Numbered from the stretch's first letter, positions 27,876-38,199 are shown. The stretch is DNA of 45,645 nucleotides from Aerococcus viridans (GCF_002871935.1 NZ_PNHQ01000015.1:1-45645); one strand, 5' to 3'. A program made the numbers and translations. Notes: generated from the letters alone by a model not told the origin.

Positions 27876-29852
27876 TTATTTCACAATCGTGAATAGATAA
27901 TCATTTTCAGCAACAGCTGGTGCTGTTGTGGTTAAAACATCTGTAAAGTTATCCGTATTGGTTACTATTACAGGTGTTATCGTATCATAACCAGCCTCAT
28001 TAATGGTACCGATTTCAAACTCGACAAGCAAATCTCCAGCAGATACTTTCTGTCCTTCTTCCACATGAATAGTGTAGCCGCGACCATCTAAATTCACAGT
28101 ATCTAAGCCGATATGAATCAATAATTCTACGCCAGTATCTGTCGTAATACCAACAGCATGTCCAGTTTTGAAAAGTACAGAAACTGTTCCGTTAGCTGGC
28201 GCAAGGACCTTGCCCTCACTTGGTTGAATAGCTACCCCTTTACCTAAAGCACCACTAGCAAACACTTCATCTGCAACAGCTGATAATGGTAAAATGTCAC
28301 CGACTAATGGGCTAGCAATAATTTCTTCTTTAGCAGATACTGCCATTTCCGCATCGGATACAGCACCTTCAGTACTAGCAGTCTCACCTTTTAATGGATC
28401 AGAGGTTAGCGTTTCATTTGGCAATTCTTCTGCTAAGCGATTTACTGGAAATACCATTTGTAAAATAAAACCAATGGCTACCGCAATGGCGTATGAAATC
28501 ACAACATTCCAAAAGTTTGCGCCAAGGTTTCCTTCATTATCAATCATGTTCATCAAGCTAAAAATACCTAATCCACCTGTACGATACGCTGTAGTTGCTG
28601 TCGCACCAGCATACGCACCAGCAAAAATATTCGCTATGATTGCATAAACAAATGGCTTTCTTAATGGAATCATGATTCCGTAGATAACAGGTTCAGTAAC
28701 GCCGAATAGAGTTGAAATTGTACCTGGAATGGCAATATCTTTTAACTTCTTCTCTTTGCCTTTAACTAACATAGCAATTAAGACACCTAGCACACCAAAT
28801 GTTGAAATTTGCATTAGTGGTCCAAGTGGGTTTAACCCTGTTTCAGCTAATAATAAGTATGAAATTGGAATAATCCCCCAGTGCAATCCAAAGATGACTA
28901 ATAACTGCCAAGAAGCAGCAAGTAACGCACCGAATACTAAAGGTGATACACCTTGCAACCAAGTAAAGAATACACCAATCAGGCTAGCTGCCCATGTCGC
29001 AATTGGTCCAACAACCATTAAAGCAATCGGTACAGCAATCATAATCGTAAAGAATGGGGTTAAAAATGAATTCACTGTTGATGGAATCCGTTTCTTGAAC
29101 CATTTTTCTAATCGAGCGCCTAACCAAACCGCTAAAATAATTGGAATAATCGCTGAGAAGTAACCATTTGAAGGTAAGATCAATGGTAAGCCAAAGACTG
29201 TTGAATAAATATCTGAAGCAAATGGTGTCCCCTCAAATAACGTATATAACACATCATTTTGCATTGATGCTGAAAGTGCTGGATGTAAGAAAGCAACTGC
29301 AATTGCTAAGGCTGTAAAGACATTCATCTTCAGCTTTCTAGCTGTAGTCACTGCAACCATCACTGGTAGGTACTGGAAGAAGGCATCTCCAGCTGCTTGA
29401 AGTAAGAGATATAAACCACTGTTTCCAGCATTTAAGCCCATCGTTCCCAATATCGCTACAATACCTTTGATCATCCCTGTTGCCGCAAGAGGCATCAAGA
29501 ACGGTTGGAAAACACCTGAAATAAAGTCAATGGCTTTGTCAACTAACTTACGGTCATCTTTTTCCGGTTCATCTTGACCATTAGATTCATCCCCACCTAA
29601 ATTAGTTGACGCTACAATGGCTTCATACACATTGGAAACTTCATTACCAATGACAACCTGATACTGGCCAGATGCTTTCATAACAGTCACAACGCCATCT
29701 AATTGCTTAATGGTATCTGTATCTGCCTTTGATTCATCCTTTAAATTAAACCGTAAACGCGTAACACAATGACGCAACCCATTAACATTCTCTTCACCAC
29801 CGACATTTTTAACAATATCGTTTGCTAAAGCTTTATAATCTTTTATTGCCAT
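27876..29852 (-). CDS. bglP: Beta-glucoside PTS permease EIIBCA
   Basis: A 658-residue fused PTS permease. The IIB domain (1-90) has the phosphorylated Cys in GLRHCVTRLRF (C29). The IIC domain (about 105-470) has some eight to ten membrane segments and the substrate-site motif ISTLFGVTEPVIYGIMIPLRKPF. A Glu/Ser-rich linker leads to IIA (about 515-658) with active His580 in LLIHIGLDTV. It takes up and phosphorylates aryl-beta-glucosides or beta-linked disaccharides. GAGGG precedes the ATG. Upstream lie the LicT antiterminator target, a terminator and a cre site. Confidence 0.95.
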   Translation of the reverse strand: MAIKDYKALANDIVKNVGGEENVNGLRHCVTRLRFNLKDESKADTDTIKQLDGVVTVMKASGQYQVVIGNEVSNVYEAIVASTNLGGDESNGQDEPEKDDRKLVDKAIDFISGVFQPFLMPLAATGMIKGIVAILGTMGLNAGNSGLYLLLQAAGDAFFQYLPVMVAVTTARKLKMNVFTALAIAVAFLHPALSASMQNDVLYTLFEGTPFASDIYSTVFGLPLILPSNGYFSAIIPIILAVWLGARLEKWFKKRIPSTVNSFLTPFFTIMIAVPIALMVVGPIATWAASLIGVFFTWLQGVSPLVFGALLAASWQLLVIFGLHWGIIPISYLLLAETGLNPLGPLMQISTFGVLGVLIAMLVKGKEKKLKDIAIPGTISTLFGVTEPVIYGIMIPLRKPFVYAIIANIFAGAYAGATATTAYRTGGLGIFSLMNMIDNEGNLGANFWNVVISYAIAVAIGFILQMVFPVNRLAEELPNETLTSDPLKGETASTEGAVSDAEMAVSAKEEIIASPLVGDILPLSAVADEVFASGALGKGVAIQPSEGKVLAPANGTVSVLFKTGHAVGITTDTGVELLIHIGLDTVNLDGRGYTIHVEEGQKVSAGDLLVEFEIGTINEAGYDTITPVIVTNTDNFTDVLTTTAPAVAENDYLFTIVK

Positions 29853-29879
29853 TTCTAATCCCTCTTTTCATTTTTTACA

Positions 29880-29970
29880 CAAAAAAACCCAAACAAAAAC
29901 ATAGCGAAATAAAGAGTCTCCCCTTTACTATGTTTCCATTTAGGTTTTGCCTGCTAATCAGTAACAATCC
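29880..29970 (-). promoter_or_regulatory. LicT RAT antiterminator and overlapping terminator, bglP leader
   Basis: The minus strand at 29943-29970 reads GGATTGTTACTG, five bases, then GCAGGCAAAACC. This is the canonical ribonucleic antiterminator of BglG/LicT regulators. Its 3' end overlaps a long terminator hairpin (AAACATAG pairing with CTATGTTT) followed by GGGTTTTTTT. Phosphorylation-controlled LicT binding would allow readthrough into bglP. Confidence 0.93.
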
Positions 29971-29991
29971 ATAGTGGAATGTATATTCTTT

Positions 29992-30042
29992 TGTAAGCGC
30001 TTAATACACCATCATAATATCACGTTCATTTATATAAAGCAA
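29992..30042 (-). promoter_or_regulatory. Promoter and cre site of the bglP operon
   Basis: TTGCTT (30037-30042) and TATTAT (30014-30019) are 17 nt apart on the minus strand. TGTAAGCGCTTAAT (29992-30005) matches the cre consensus at 12 of 14 positions just downstream of the expected start, so CcpA repression adds to LicT control. Confidence 0.75.
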
Positions 30043-30258
30043 ATACTTTTTCAAAAGACATTCAATATTTAGCATTTTATTACACTTGATCTATCACTTG
30101 ATTCAATTTGCAAAAGATACTTGAACTCCCGCAGTAATTACCAAACTTCTGCTATGATCATTTTATCCGCAAATAACTGTTACTTCTTTGGCCTACAATT
30201 CTTCATCTTCTGATATGAAATAAGACCATGCTCCTCAACATCGTTATATTTTCTTATA

Positions 30259-31089
30259 TTAGTTGGATTCAATTAAACGGTTTATATGGATCGCTAAATA
30301 TGACTTCTCTTCAGCCGTAATTCTGTAGGCAAATTGATGTTGAATATAATCATCAACCTTTTCCGCACAAGCCGTCGCTTTAGGGTAATTTTCCTTTACT
30401 TGATCATATAAAAACTGCCCTGAACCATTTTGCGCTTCTCCTTGAATAACCCTCAAGGCAAAATACTGCAGATGGGTCATAAAGCGATTATAGGCAATTG
30501 ACTCCGTATCAAACTTTTTGCCGAAAAAAAGTGTCACTACTTCTAGAATACCTCGCACAATCTTGACGACTTCCATAGTTTGGTCCATCTGACCTTGGTT
30601 CATCCGTGCATTCACTAAATGTAAGGCAATAGACGATGCTTCATCATTGGGTAAGCGCACACGAAGATAGTTCTCAATAATATCTAAGGCCTGATAGCCA
30701 ATAGCATATTCATCCGGAAAAAGTCGTCGAATATTCCAAGCAAGTGGATTGGTAATGACAAGCCCCTTTTCAAATCGTTCCAAGGCAAAATGAATATGGT
30801 CAGCCAAAGTAATATAAAGATTTGCTTGATATTTTTCCCCAAGTTCGGTAGTTGCTAGGTCAATAATTGATAACAAGCTATCAATTTCAGGCGTAGATAA
30901 GGTAACAAATAATTCTTCGACAGGAATATCTACAGCATTTTCTTTAAAAATTTTTTCAATTTTATTTTGGTCAACCAAATTCCCTATCCGCTGACTAAAG
31001 CCTAACCCCTTACCCATTGCGACAACTTCATCACCCTCTTCATCTAGCGCTAATACAGCATTGTTATTGAATATTCGCACGATTTGCAC
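30259..31089 (-). CDS. licT: BglG/LicT family transcription antiterminator
   Basis: A 276-residue RNA-binding regulator. The N-terminal CAT domain (1-55) starts QIVRIFNNNAVLALDEEG and contains the GKGLGFSQRIGN loop. PRD1 (about 65-170) has conserved His in LADHIHFAL and SIALHLVNAR. PRD2 (about 175-276) has His in FMTHLQYFALR and LAIHINRL. PRD histidines receive phosphate from the beta-glucoside EII and HPr. The start is GTG (31087-31089) after a GGGGGTG site. It lies just upstream of the bglP leader carrying its RNA target and in the same orientation, the standard licT-bglP-bglH order. Its own promoter is TTGAAA-18-TATATT at 31124-31153. Confidence 0.94.
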   Translation of the reverse strand: MQIVRIFNNNAVLALDEEGDEVVAMGKGLGFSQRIGNLVDQNKIEKIFKENAVDIPVEELFVTLSTPEIDSLLSIIDLATTELGEKYQANLYITLADHIHFALERFEKGLVITNPLAWNIRRLFPDEYAIGYQALDIIENYLRVRLPNDEASSIALHLVNARMNQGQMDQTMEVVKIVRGILEVVTLFFGKKFDTESIAYNRFMTHLQYFALRVIQGEAQNGSGQFLYDQVKENYPKATACAEKVDDYIQHQFAYRITAEEKSYLAIHINRLIESN

Positions 31090-31123
31090 GCTGACACCCC
31101 CGAACGCTTTTCCTATTGAAAAT

Positions 31124-31153
31124 AATATAGCATGTTACCGGTTTCTTTTTCAA
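31124..31153 (-). promoter_or_regulatory. Promoter of licT
   Basis: TTGAAA (31148-31153) and TATATT (31124-31129) are 18 nt apart on the minus strand, close to the start codon. It is divergent from the promoter of the HAD phosphatase gene. Confidence 0.55.
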
Positions 31154-31187
31154 CTTATACTGACTTAAATAATTAGTACCATACAAT

Positions 31188-31245
31188 TTGACACCACTTA
31201 ATATTTTCGATTATTATATAAGTGTTATATATGAAAACGTTTTAT
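31188..31245 (+). promoter_or_regulatory. Promoter and cre-like site of the HAD/aldo-keto reductase pair
   Basis: TTGACA (31188-31193) and TATTAT (31212-31217) are 18 nt apart. TGAAAACGTTTTAT (31232-31245), 12 of 14 to the cre consensus, lies in the leader immediately before the ribosome site. Confidence 0.65.
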
Positions 31246-31267
31246 TTCATTAAAAGGAGCCTAATTA

Positions 31268-32104
31268 ATGACAAGTAAGTATATTTTTCTAGATGTAGAT
31301 GGTACCTTAGTAAGTTACGAGAATATATTACCTGATTCAGCTGTAGAAGCCATTCATCAGGCCCAAGCAAACGGCCACAAAGTTTTTACAGTCACCGGTC
31401 GCTCAAAAGCCGAAATGTATAAAGAAATTTTAGATATTGGATTTGATGGTTATGTAGGTGGAAACGGTAATTATATTGAAGTAGATGGAGAGATTATTTA
31501 CCATAAACACCTTACTGGTGAAGAGACCCGTAGAATTGTTGATTGGTTATTGAAACTCAACTTAGAATTTTACCTAGAAGCAAATTCTGGCTTATACGGG
31601 TCAAGCGGCTTTAGAGAACGCGGTCGCCAAACCGTACAAGATTACGTAGCTTACAAAGGTAATCATAATCCTAATGACGTGTCAGTCGAATCTACATTCC
31701 CTGAAATGTTATTTGATCAAGATCTTTACCGTGATGATATTAACAAGATTTCCTTTATTTTGGAATCATACCAGGATTACCTTGATGCCAGAGAAGAATT
31801 CCCTGATTATCAAGTCGGAACTTGGGGTGGTCACGGCGAACATGCCCTCTTTGGTGACGTAGCTTTAGCCAATATTACTAAAGAAACAGCTATTAAGGAT
31901 TTATTAGCCTATGAAAATATCGATGCCAAAGATACTTTCGCTTTCGGAGATGCCAAAATTGATATTCCTATGTTTAATATTTGTGAGACAGGTGTTGCTA
32001 TGGGAAATGGTGGCGATGAGATTAAGGCTGCCGCTGATTATATCACCGATGCTGTAGAAGACGATGGCTTATATAATGCATTTAAACACTTTAACCTAAT
32101 CTAA
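31268..32104 (+). CDS. Cof-type HAD-IIB sugar phosphatase
   Basis: A 278-residue HAD hydrolase of subclass IIB. Motif I FLDVDGTL (nucleophile D9, acid D11) is followed by the threonine motif II (FTVTGRS near 38-44). The C2B cap occupies about 85-195. Motif IV lies in FAFGDAKIDIPMFNICETGVAMGNG near 223-247. Such enzymes dephosphorylate sugar phosphates or FMN/PLP; the substrate is not evident. AAAAGGAG precedes the ATG. It is divergent from licT, has a cre-like site in its leader, and is followed 22 nt later by an aldo/keto reductase in the same transcript, consistent with a carbohydrate role. Confidence 0.88.
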   Translation: MTSKYIFLDVDGTLVSYENILPDSAVEAIHQAQANGHKVFTVTGRSKAEMYKEILDIGFDGYVGGNGNYIEVDGEIIYHKHLTGEETRRIVDWLLKLNLEFYLEANSGLYGSSGFRERGRQTVQDYVAYKGNHNPNDVSVESTFPEMLFDQDLYRDDINKISFILESYQDYLDAREEFPDYQVGTWGGHGEHALFGDVALANITKETAIKDLLAYENIDAKDTFAFGDAKIDIPMFNICETGVAMGNGGDEIKAAADYITDAVEDDGLYNAFKHFNLI

Positions 32105-32126
32105 CTCTATTGAGGAGGGAGCTATT

Positions 32127-33116
32127 ATGAAATATGTCAAATTAGGTAACTCAGATTTATCTGTTTCTCGGATTTGTTTAGGCTGTATGGGTTTTGGTGA
32201 TCCAGATAAGGGAGGACACGCTTGGACTTTAAACCAAGAAGACACTACTGCTATTATCAGTCACGCACTAGATCAAGGGGTCAACTTTTTTGATACAGCT
32301 ATCGCTTATCAAGGCGGGACAAGTGAGAAATATGTCGGCAAGGCTCTCAAGCAGCTGGCAAATCGGCAAGATATCGTCGTAGCCACTAAATTTCTCCCTC
32401 GAAGTGAAGAAGAACGCCACAATCAAGTAAGTGCCCATCAACATATCGAGCAATCATTAAATACCAGTTTAACTAATCTAGGTATGGACTATGTTGACCT
32501 CTATATTTATCATATGTGGGACTACCACACACCAATGGCAGATATTATGCATGCTTTAGATGCTATGGTTAAAGCTGGAAAAACGAGATATATCGGCATT
32601 TCTAACGCTTATGCCTATCAAATCGCTACTGCCAACGCATATGCTCGTGCTAACAATCTAACTGAATTTATTTCTATACAAGGTCACTACAATCTCATCT
32701 TCCGAGAAGAAGAACGAGAAATGAATCGATTTGCTAATGAAAATAATATTGCCCTTACACCTTACTCTGCGCTAGCTTCTGGTCGATTATCTAGGTTACC
32801 AGGTGATAACGCAAGCCGTCGAATGAATCTAGACAATTATGCGAAAAGTAAGTACCAAAACACAGCTGATCAAGACCATGCTATTATCTTACGTGTCCAT
32901 GAATTGGCTGAAAAACACCATGTTACTATGACTGAAATATCATTAGCCTGGCTATTGACTAAGGTGACTGCTCCAGTGGTTGGCGCAACAAAGGTTCACC
33001 ATATTGATGGTGCAGTTGCTGCTGTTGACCTCACTTTATCCGCTGAAGAAATTCAATATTTAGAAGAATTGTATCCCCCTCACCCACTGGTAGGTGTAAT
33101 GGCTGATAACCATTAA
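32127..33116 (+). CDS. Aldo/keto reductase
   Basis: A 329-residue NADPH-dependent oxidoreductase with the TIM-barrel AKR fold. Catalytic residues are visible as Asp and Tyr in FFDTAIAYQGG near 52-62, Lys in IVVATKFLP near 85, and His in YIYHMWDYHTP near 129. The NADP-binding end contains ITPYSALASGRLSR-like and PVVGATKVHHIDGAV segments. The family reduces sugar aldehydes and other carbonyls. GAGGAGGGAG precedes the ATG. It is cotranscribed with the HAD phosphatase and ends at a strong bidirectional hairpin. The natural substrate cannot be told from sequence. Confidence 0.9.
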   Translation: MKYVKLGNSDLSVSRICLGCMGFGDPDKGGHAWTLNQEDTTAIISHALDQGVNFFDTAIAYQGGTSEKYVGKALKQLANRQDIVVATKFLPRSEEERHNQVSAHQHIEQSLNTSLTNLGMDYVDLYIYHMWDYHTPMADIMHALDAMVKAGKTRYIGISNAYAYQIATANAYARANNLTEFISIQGHYNLIFREEEREMNRFANENNIALTPYSALASGRLSRLPGDNASRRMNLDNYAKSKYQNTADQDHAIILRVHELAEKHHVTMTEISLAWLLTKVTAPVVGATKVHHIDGAVAAVDLTLSAEEIQYLEELYPPHPLVGVMADNH

Positions 33117-33126
33117 AATCAAAGTC

Positions 33127-33161
33127 AAAAAGGTGATTGCGCTTGGCGCAATCACCTTTTT
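33127..33161. terminator. Bidirectional terminator between aldo/keto reductase and PTS IIC genes
   Basis: A perfect 16-bp stem (33127-33142 with 33146-33161) has a 3-nt TTG loop and T runs on both strands. It serves the convergent aldo/keto reductase and cellobiose PTS transcripts. Confidence 0.92.
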
Positions 33162-33188
33162 ATATTGTTATGATATTATATTTAGATC

Positions 33189-34580
33189 TTAGAAAGTAAA
33201 GAAGTCATCGTCCTCAGCTTCTGCTGCTTCCTCACGTGCTTGTTCTTCTAATAATAAAGTCTTGTCGTATTTTGTAATGAATGGGTAGTAAACAGCAAAG
33301 GCTGCTAATACACAGACAAATGATAATATAATCGCACGCCAGTCTGCTGTCCCAATAAAGGCACCGATACCAACAGGCATTGGCCATGGTTGTTGCGCAA
33401 TAATAGGTTTTACAAAGTCTAATGCTGTTGCAAAGTAAGCAATTGTTGCTGCAACCATTGGTGCACCAATAAATGGTAAGAACATTGATGGGTTATAGAT
33501 CATTGGCACCCCGAAGATAATCGGTTCGTTAATGTTAAATAATGCTGGAACGATGGCCGTTTTACCTAAGGCTTTCAATTGTTCTGAACGAGCGAAGAAG
33601 GCTAAGAATACTGTTAGACCTAATGTAGCACCCGCCCCACCGACAATAACATATCCATTCCAGAACTCACCTGCTAATACGTGGTCTGCACCAGCAGCGT
33701 TTTCTGCCATATTTGCTAATAAGATTGGGTTAACTAGAGAAGTGATAATGGTAGAACCGTGAATCCCAACACTCCATAAAGCATGGATTAAGAATACGAT
33801 AACCAATACCCCAACATAAGTACCCGTAATTTGTGTTACGAAACCAAATGGCGCTTGAATTAATTGGAACAAGTCAGTACCAAACATTACTAAGGCACCG
33901 TTTAAGATAATAACAGTAAAAGCAATAACAAATGTTGGTACTAAGGCTGTAAATGAGTTTGCAACCCCTTGTGGTACTGCATCTGGCATTTTAATAACCC
34001 AGTTGTTTACAATACATAGACGGTATAATTGCACAGCAAGTACACCCATGATGATCGCTGTAAAAATACCAATCGTACCAAAACGAGTTACCCCGTCACC
34101 ACCCATTGCCCAACCATTGATAATAGTTGATGCATCAGTGATTTCAGTTGTACGAACCATTGCACCATCTTGCCAAACCAATTGTGGGATAGCCATCAAG
34201 AATGCAAATAGTGATAATAAAGCACCGTTAACTGGGTTCATATCTAACCCTTCATCATCAACGTAAACTTTTGTAAATTCATAACCTAGGACAATCGAGA
34301 AGTATAGGGATAAAACACCCATAGTGGCTGTATTGGCTAACATGTATAACTCTGTAAAGTTACCGATCGTTGCGTCATAAATACCTTGCAGCGCTGGAAC
34401 AGCTGTTGGTAATACGTTTAATACCAAGAACATAGACCCAACAATGGTAAATGGAATAACGGCAATACCCGTATTCATAATGGCACGGACAAATTTAGTT
34501 GTCGCCAATTTACCTAAGGGGTTCATAATATATTTTTCTAAGAAGCCAAAAGCTCCAGTAGATTTATTTTCTTCAGACAT
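33189..34580 (-). CDS. celB: Cellobiose-type PTS permease component IIC
   Basis: A 463-residue membrane permease of the lactose/cellobiose (Lac) PTS family with about eight to ten hydrophobic segments. Family motifs are IHALWSVGIHGSTII near 267-281, the IPALFNINEPIIFGVPMIYNP substrate-site loop near 346-366, and PWPMPVGIGAFI near 399. The C-terminus EEAAEAEDDDFFTF is acidic. Two in-frame TTG codons precede the ATG; AAAAGAG about 9 nt upstream selects the ATG at 34580. It is the last gene of the operon, working with IIA and IIB encoded upstream. Confidence 0.93.
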   Translation of the reverse strand: MSEENKSTGAFGFLEKYIMNPLGKLATTKFVRAIMNTGIAVIPFTIVGSMFLVLNVLPTAVPALQGIYDATIGNFTELYMLANTATMGVLSLYFSIVLGYEFTKVYVDDEGLDMNPVNGALLSLFAFLMAIPQLVWQDGAMVRTTEITDASTIINGWAMGGDGVTRFGTIGIFTAIIMGVLAVQLYRLCIVNNWVIKMPDAVPQGVANSFTALVPTFVIAFTVIILNGALVMFGTDLFQLIQAPFGFVTQITGTYVGVLVIVFLIHALWSVGIHGSTIITSLVNPILLANMAENAAGADHVLAGEFWNGYVIVGGAGATLGLTVFLAFFARSEQLKALGKTAIVPALFNINEPIIFGVPMIYNPSMFLPFIGAPMVAATIAYFATALDFVKPIIAQQPWPMPVGIGAFIGTADWRAIILSFVCVLAAFAVYYPFITKYDKTLLLEEQAREEAAEAEDDDFFTF

Positions 34581-34615
34581 GTTCAACAACTCTTTTCTTC
34601 AATTTTTTTCATCAT

Positions 34616-35113
34616 TTAAGATGTGTATTTTTCATATCGTTGAATATATTGATATTTCTTATCTTTATTCTTAGCAATTCGTTGAATTTTGAATAAAGAT
34701 ATGCCTGCTACCACTAACCCCACTCCCAGGATAATGTAAACAAGTAATATAGCTTCATCTGACATTCCTAAAAAAGGATATAGATAGTTGAATGCGGTTT
34801 CGCTAAAAGTTGTAAAAAATAGTAATACGCTTACAACAAGCTGCACTTGAAAATATATTTTTGAAAATTTCAATGTATTGTCATGTGTCCAATACAGTCG
34901 TAAATATTCAAATGCGGCCATTCCCCCAATTATTACCATAATAGCTGGCAGAACAACTGATGAAACTTGTGTAAATAGATTCATAAACAGCCAATATAAA
35001 TTGGCAATAACACTAAAGGCTAAAGCATAACGAATAAATAAGAAACGATTAAACTTAAAGTTCCGCAAAGCCAATTCTTTTTCTTGTTGTTGCACTTCTT
35101 TACTTCTTACCAC
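34616..35113 (-). CDS. Four-helix membrane protein of unknown function in the PTS operon
   Basis: A 165-residue protein I cannot assign to a named family. A charged N-terminus of about 24 residues leads into four hydrophobic helices at roughly 27-45, 52-70, 90-108 and 120-142. A strongly basic Tyr/Lys/Gln-rich tail (KNKDKKYQYIQRYEKYTS) follows. The start is GTG, 11 nt after AAAGGA. It lies between the IIA gene (23-nt gap) and the IIC gene (35-nt gap), so it is certainly co-transcribed. Similar-sized proteins accompany cellobiose PTS genes in some lactic acid bacteria, as I recall, but their role is unknown. Assembly or regulation of IIC is one possibility. Confidence 0.75.
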   Translation of the reverse strand: MVRSKEVQQQEKELALRNFKFNRFLFIRYALAFSVIANLYWLFMNLFTQVSSVVLPAIMVIIGGMAAFEYLRLYWTHDNTLKFSKIYFQVQLVVSVLLFFTTFSETAFNYLYPFLGMSDEAILLVYIILGVGLVVAGISLFKIQRIAKNKDKKYQYIQRYEKYTS

Positions 35114-35136
35114 GTTAACCGCATTCCTTTCTCTAG

Positions 35137-35454
35137 CTACCCTTTAAGTACTTTATACATTTCTAACATTTCTACTGCCATTTCACGTAAAGTGGTTGAA
35201 GTCATCAAATGATCTTGGGCATGAACCATAATAATTTCCATATTGATATCTTCACCGTTCGCATATTGATGTAATAAGTCAGTTTGCGCATTATGCGCTT
35301 CAACTAATGCATCATTTGCTTCTTGTAATTTGGCCTCTGCTTCTTCATACTTACCTGCACGCATTAATAGGAAACTTTCATGAACTAAGGTCCGGCCGTT
35401 CCCAGCGTGTAGAATAATTGTAAATGCAATTGTTTGAATTTCTGATGATTCCAT
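35137..35454 (-). CDS. celC: Cellobiose-type PTS component IIA
   Basis: A 105-residue cytoplasmic, all-helical IIA of the Lac family, a trimer of three-helix units. The phosphoryl-accepting His78 sits in MVHAQDHLMTS, and the opening helix reads AFTIILHAGNGRTLVHES. It passes phosphate from HPr to IIB. GAGGAGGAT precedes the ATG. It begins 16 nt after the IIB stop, in the same operon. Confidence 0.95.
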   Translation of the reverse strand: MESSEIQTIAFTIILHAGNGRTLVHESFLLMRAGKYEEAEAKLQEANDALVEAHNAQTDLLHQYANGEDINMEIIMVHAQDHLMTSTTLREMAVEMLEMYKVLKG

Positions 35455-35470
35455 TCTTTATCCTCCTCTC

Positions 35471-35815
35471 TTAACCATTCTTTTCAGCTTGCAACAAAGG
35501 CTTCAATTCGGTGAAAGTCAATTTGGCTAAATTAGATACCCCATCTCCTGTTGGGATATAAGCTTGTGGCGGGATATTCGCAACTAATTTATTAGATGCT
35601 TCTGCTTCTTTGGCAATTTGATCATAGTACATTTTAATTTGTGGTGAAACTAAATATAAATCGAATTCACCTTTTTTAAAGAATTCTGATGACTTACTTA
35701 CTGTAGTTGCATCTAATTCGATTGGAACATTTTTACCTTTAAAGAAGTCAGTGGCTTTCTTAGCCATTAATGATGATGACATCCCTGCGTTACAAATAAT
35801 TAGTGCTTTTTTCAT
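35471..35815 (-). CDS. celA: Cellobiose-type PTS component IIB
   Basis: A 114-residue cytoplasmic IIB of the Lac family. The phosphorylated Cys8 lies in the P-loop ICNAGMSSSLMAKK. Remaining sequence follows the Rossmann-like IIB-cellobiose fold with VSPQIKMYYDQI. GGAGG lies 7 nt before the ATG. It transfers phosphate to the sugar bound at IIC. The order IIB-IIA-(unknown)-IIC is one operon. Confidence 0.94.
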   Translation of the reverse strand: MKKALIICNAGMSSSLMAKKATDFFKGKNVPIELDATTVSKSSEFFKKGEFDLYLVSPQIKMYYDQIAKEAEASNKLVANIPPQAYIPTGDGVSNLAKLTFTELKPLLQAEKNG

Positions 35816-35848
35816 AATAATTCCTCCAATAAATTTGTATTATTTAAT

Positions 35849-36553
35849 TTAGTAAAAATTTGACGGCACAAAAAATTGTGCATGTTTTGAGCTATACCAT
35901 AAAATGCTGTAATCGAATATGGCACCATTAGATAGGAAGAACTGGTTGATCAACTCTAAACCATAATTATCAGCAGGTTCATTCAGAAATCTACCAACTT
36001 CATCTCCTATTTGCTTGACTTGAAAGAAAGCATTAGAGAAGCTAGGCTTTAAATCTAAATTATCTTCCAAATAGGTAAAAATTGATCCGCGAGCAATCTG
36101 CTCATTCATATACCTGACATATTTCTTTCTTAAATAAGATGTCTCAAAAGAATGAATTTTTCCTTTAATATAGCGAGTCCTCTGTACCATATAAATATCT
36201 TCATTTGGTTCACATTCAAGGTATTCTTGGATAGTCGCATCCGGTTTAATCAACTCAACTTTGACAACTCGACTAACGATCGTCTCATCGAGGAGCGTCC
36301 TTGACAATCCTTCTGGGCGATTTAAATTGATTTTTCCAGGGATATAAACATCTCTTACAAATATCCCTGACCCCTGGACTTGATAGATTTGACCTTTAGC
36401 TTCTAGAATATCTAACGCTTTAATAATTGTCGATTTACTAGCGTTAAAATCAACCACCAATTCATCAATCACTGGCAATTTGTCATGTCGTTTTAATTTA
36501 TTATCCAAAATATAGTTGGTGATTTCTTGCGCTATCTTTTTATATTTGACCAT
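35849..36553 (-). CDS. GntR/HutC-family transcriptional regulator (UTRA domain)
   Basis: A 234-residue regulator. The N-terminal winged helix (about 4-66) contains KLPVIDELVVDFNASKSTIIKALDIL with the recognition helix, and an IYQVQGSGIFV wing. The UTRA ligand-binding domain (about 90-230) includes YMVQRTRYIKGKIHSFETSYL. Related regulators bind phosphorylated sugars and control PTS operons. AGGAGGTGG precedes the ATG. It lies inside the operon it presumably controls, between the beta-glucosidase (19-nt gap) and IIB genes. No clear GntR operator palindrome is assignable beyond the promoter region. Confidence 0.9.
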   Translation of the reverse strand: MVKYKKIAQEITNYILDNKLKRHDKLPVIDELVVDFNASKSTIIKALDILEAKGQIYQVQGSGIFVRDVYIPGKINLNRPEGLSRTLLDETIVSRVVKVELIKPDATIQEYLECEPNEDIYMVQRTRYIKGKIHSFETSYLRKKYVRYMNEQIARGSIFTYLEDNLDLKPSFSNAFFQVKQIGDEVGRFLNEPADNYGLELINQFFLSNGAIFDYSILWYSSKHAQFFVPSNFY

Positions 36554-36572
36554 GAAACCACCTCCTCATGAT

Positions 36573-37988
<1,416 letters not shown>

Positions 37989-38012
37989 TCACCCATCTCC
38001 TAACTTTTTTGA

Positions 38013-38141
38013 TGACACCGCTTACAAATATTAAGAAAAAAATATAACCTCAATAATTCTATCTACACAAACAAACGAATTGTCATCTTCGAAAATAATT
38101 ATAAGGGTATAAAATGATTCAGTCAATAGAAATCGCTTACA
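38013..38141 (-). promoter_or_regulatory. Cellobiose operon promoter with two cre sites
   Basis: A near-consensus promoter TTGACT (38121-38126), 17 nt, TATAAT (38098-38103) lies on the minus strand. One cre site abuts the -35 (TGTAAGCGATTTCT, 38128-38141, 13 of 14). A second, perfect 14/14 site (TGTAAGCGGTGTCA, 38013-38026) lies in the leader about 25 nt before the ATG. Dual sites suggest tight catabolite control. Confidence 0.85.
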
Positions 38142-38199
38142 TTTTTCAAAAAAATATGCCCCTAAGCAACTCTTTGTTATATATCAATATTTATCATTG

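Noticed and set aside
28294..29163. Long plus-strand frames opposite bglP
   Set aside because: They are antisense shadows caused by biased codon use in the PTS gene; no start signals or family resemblance.
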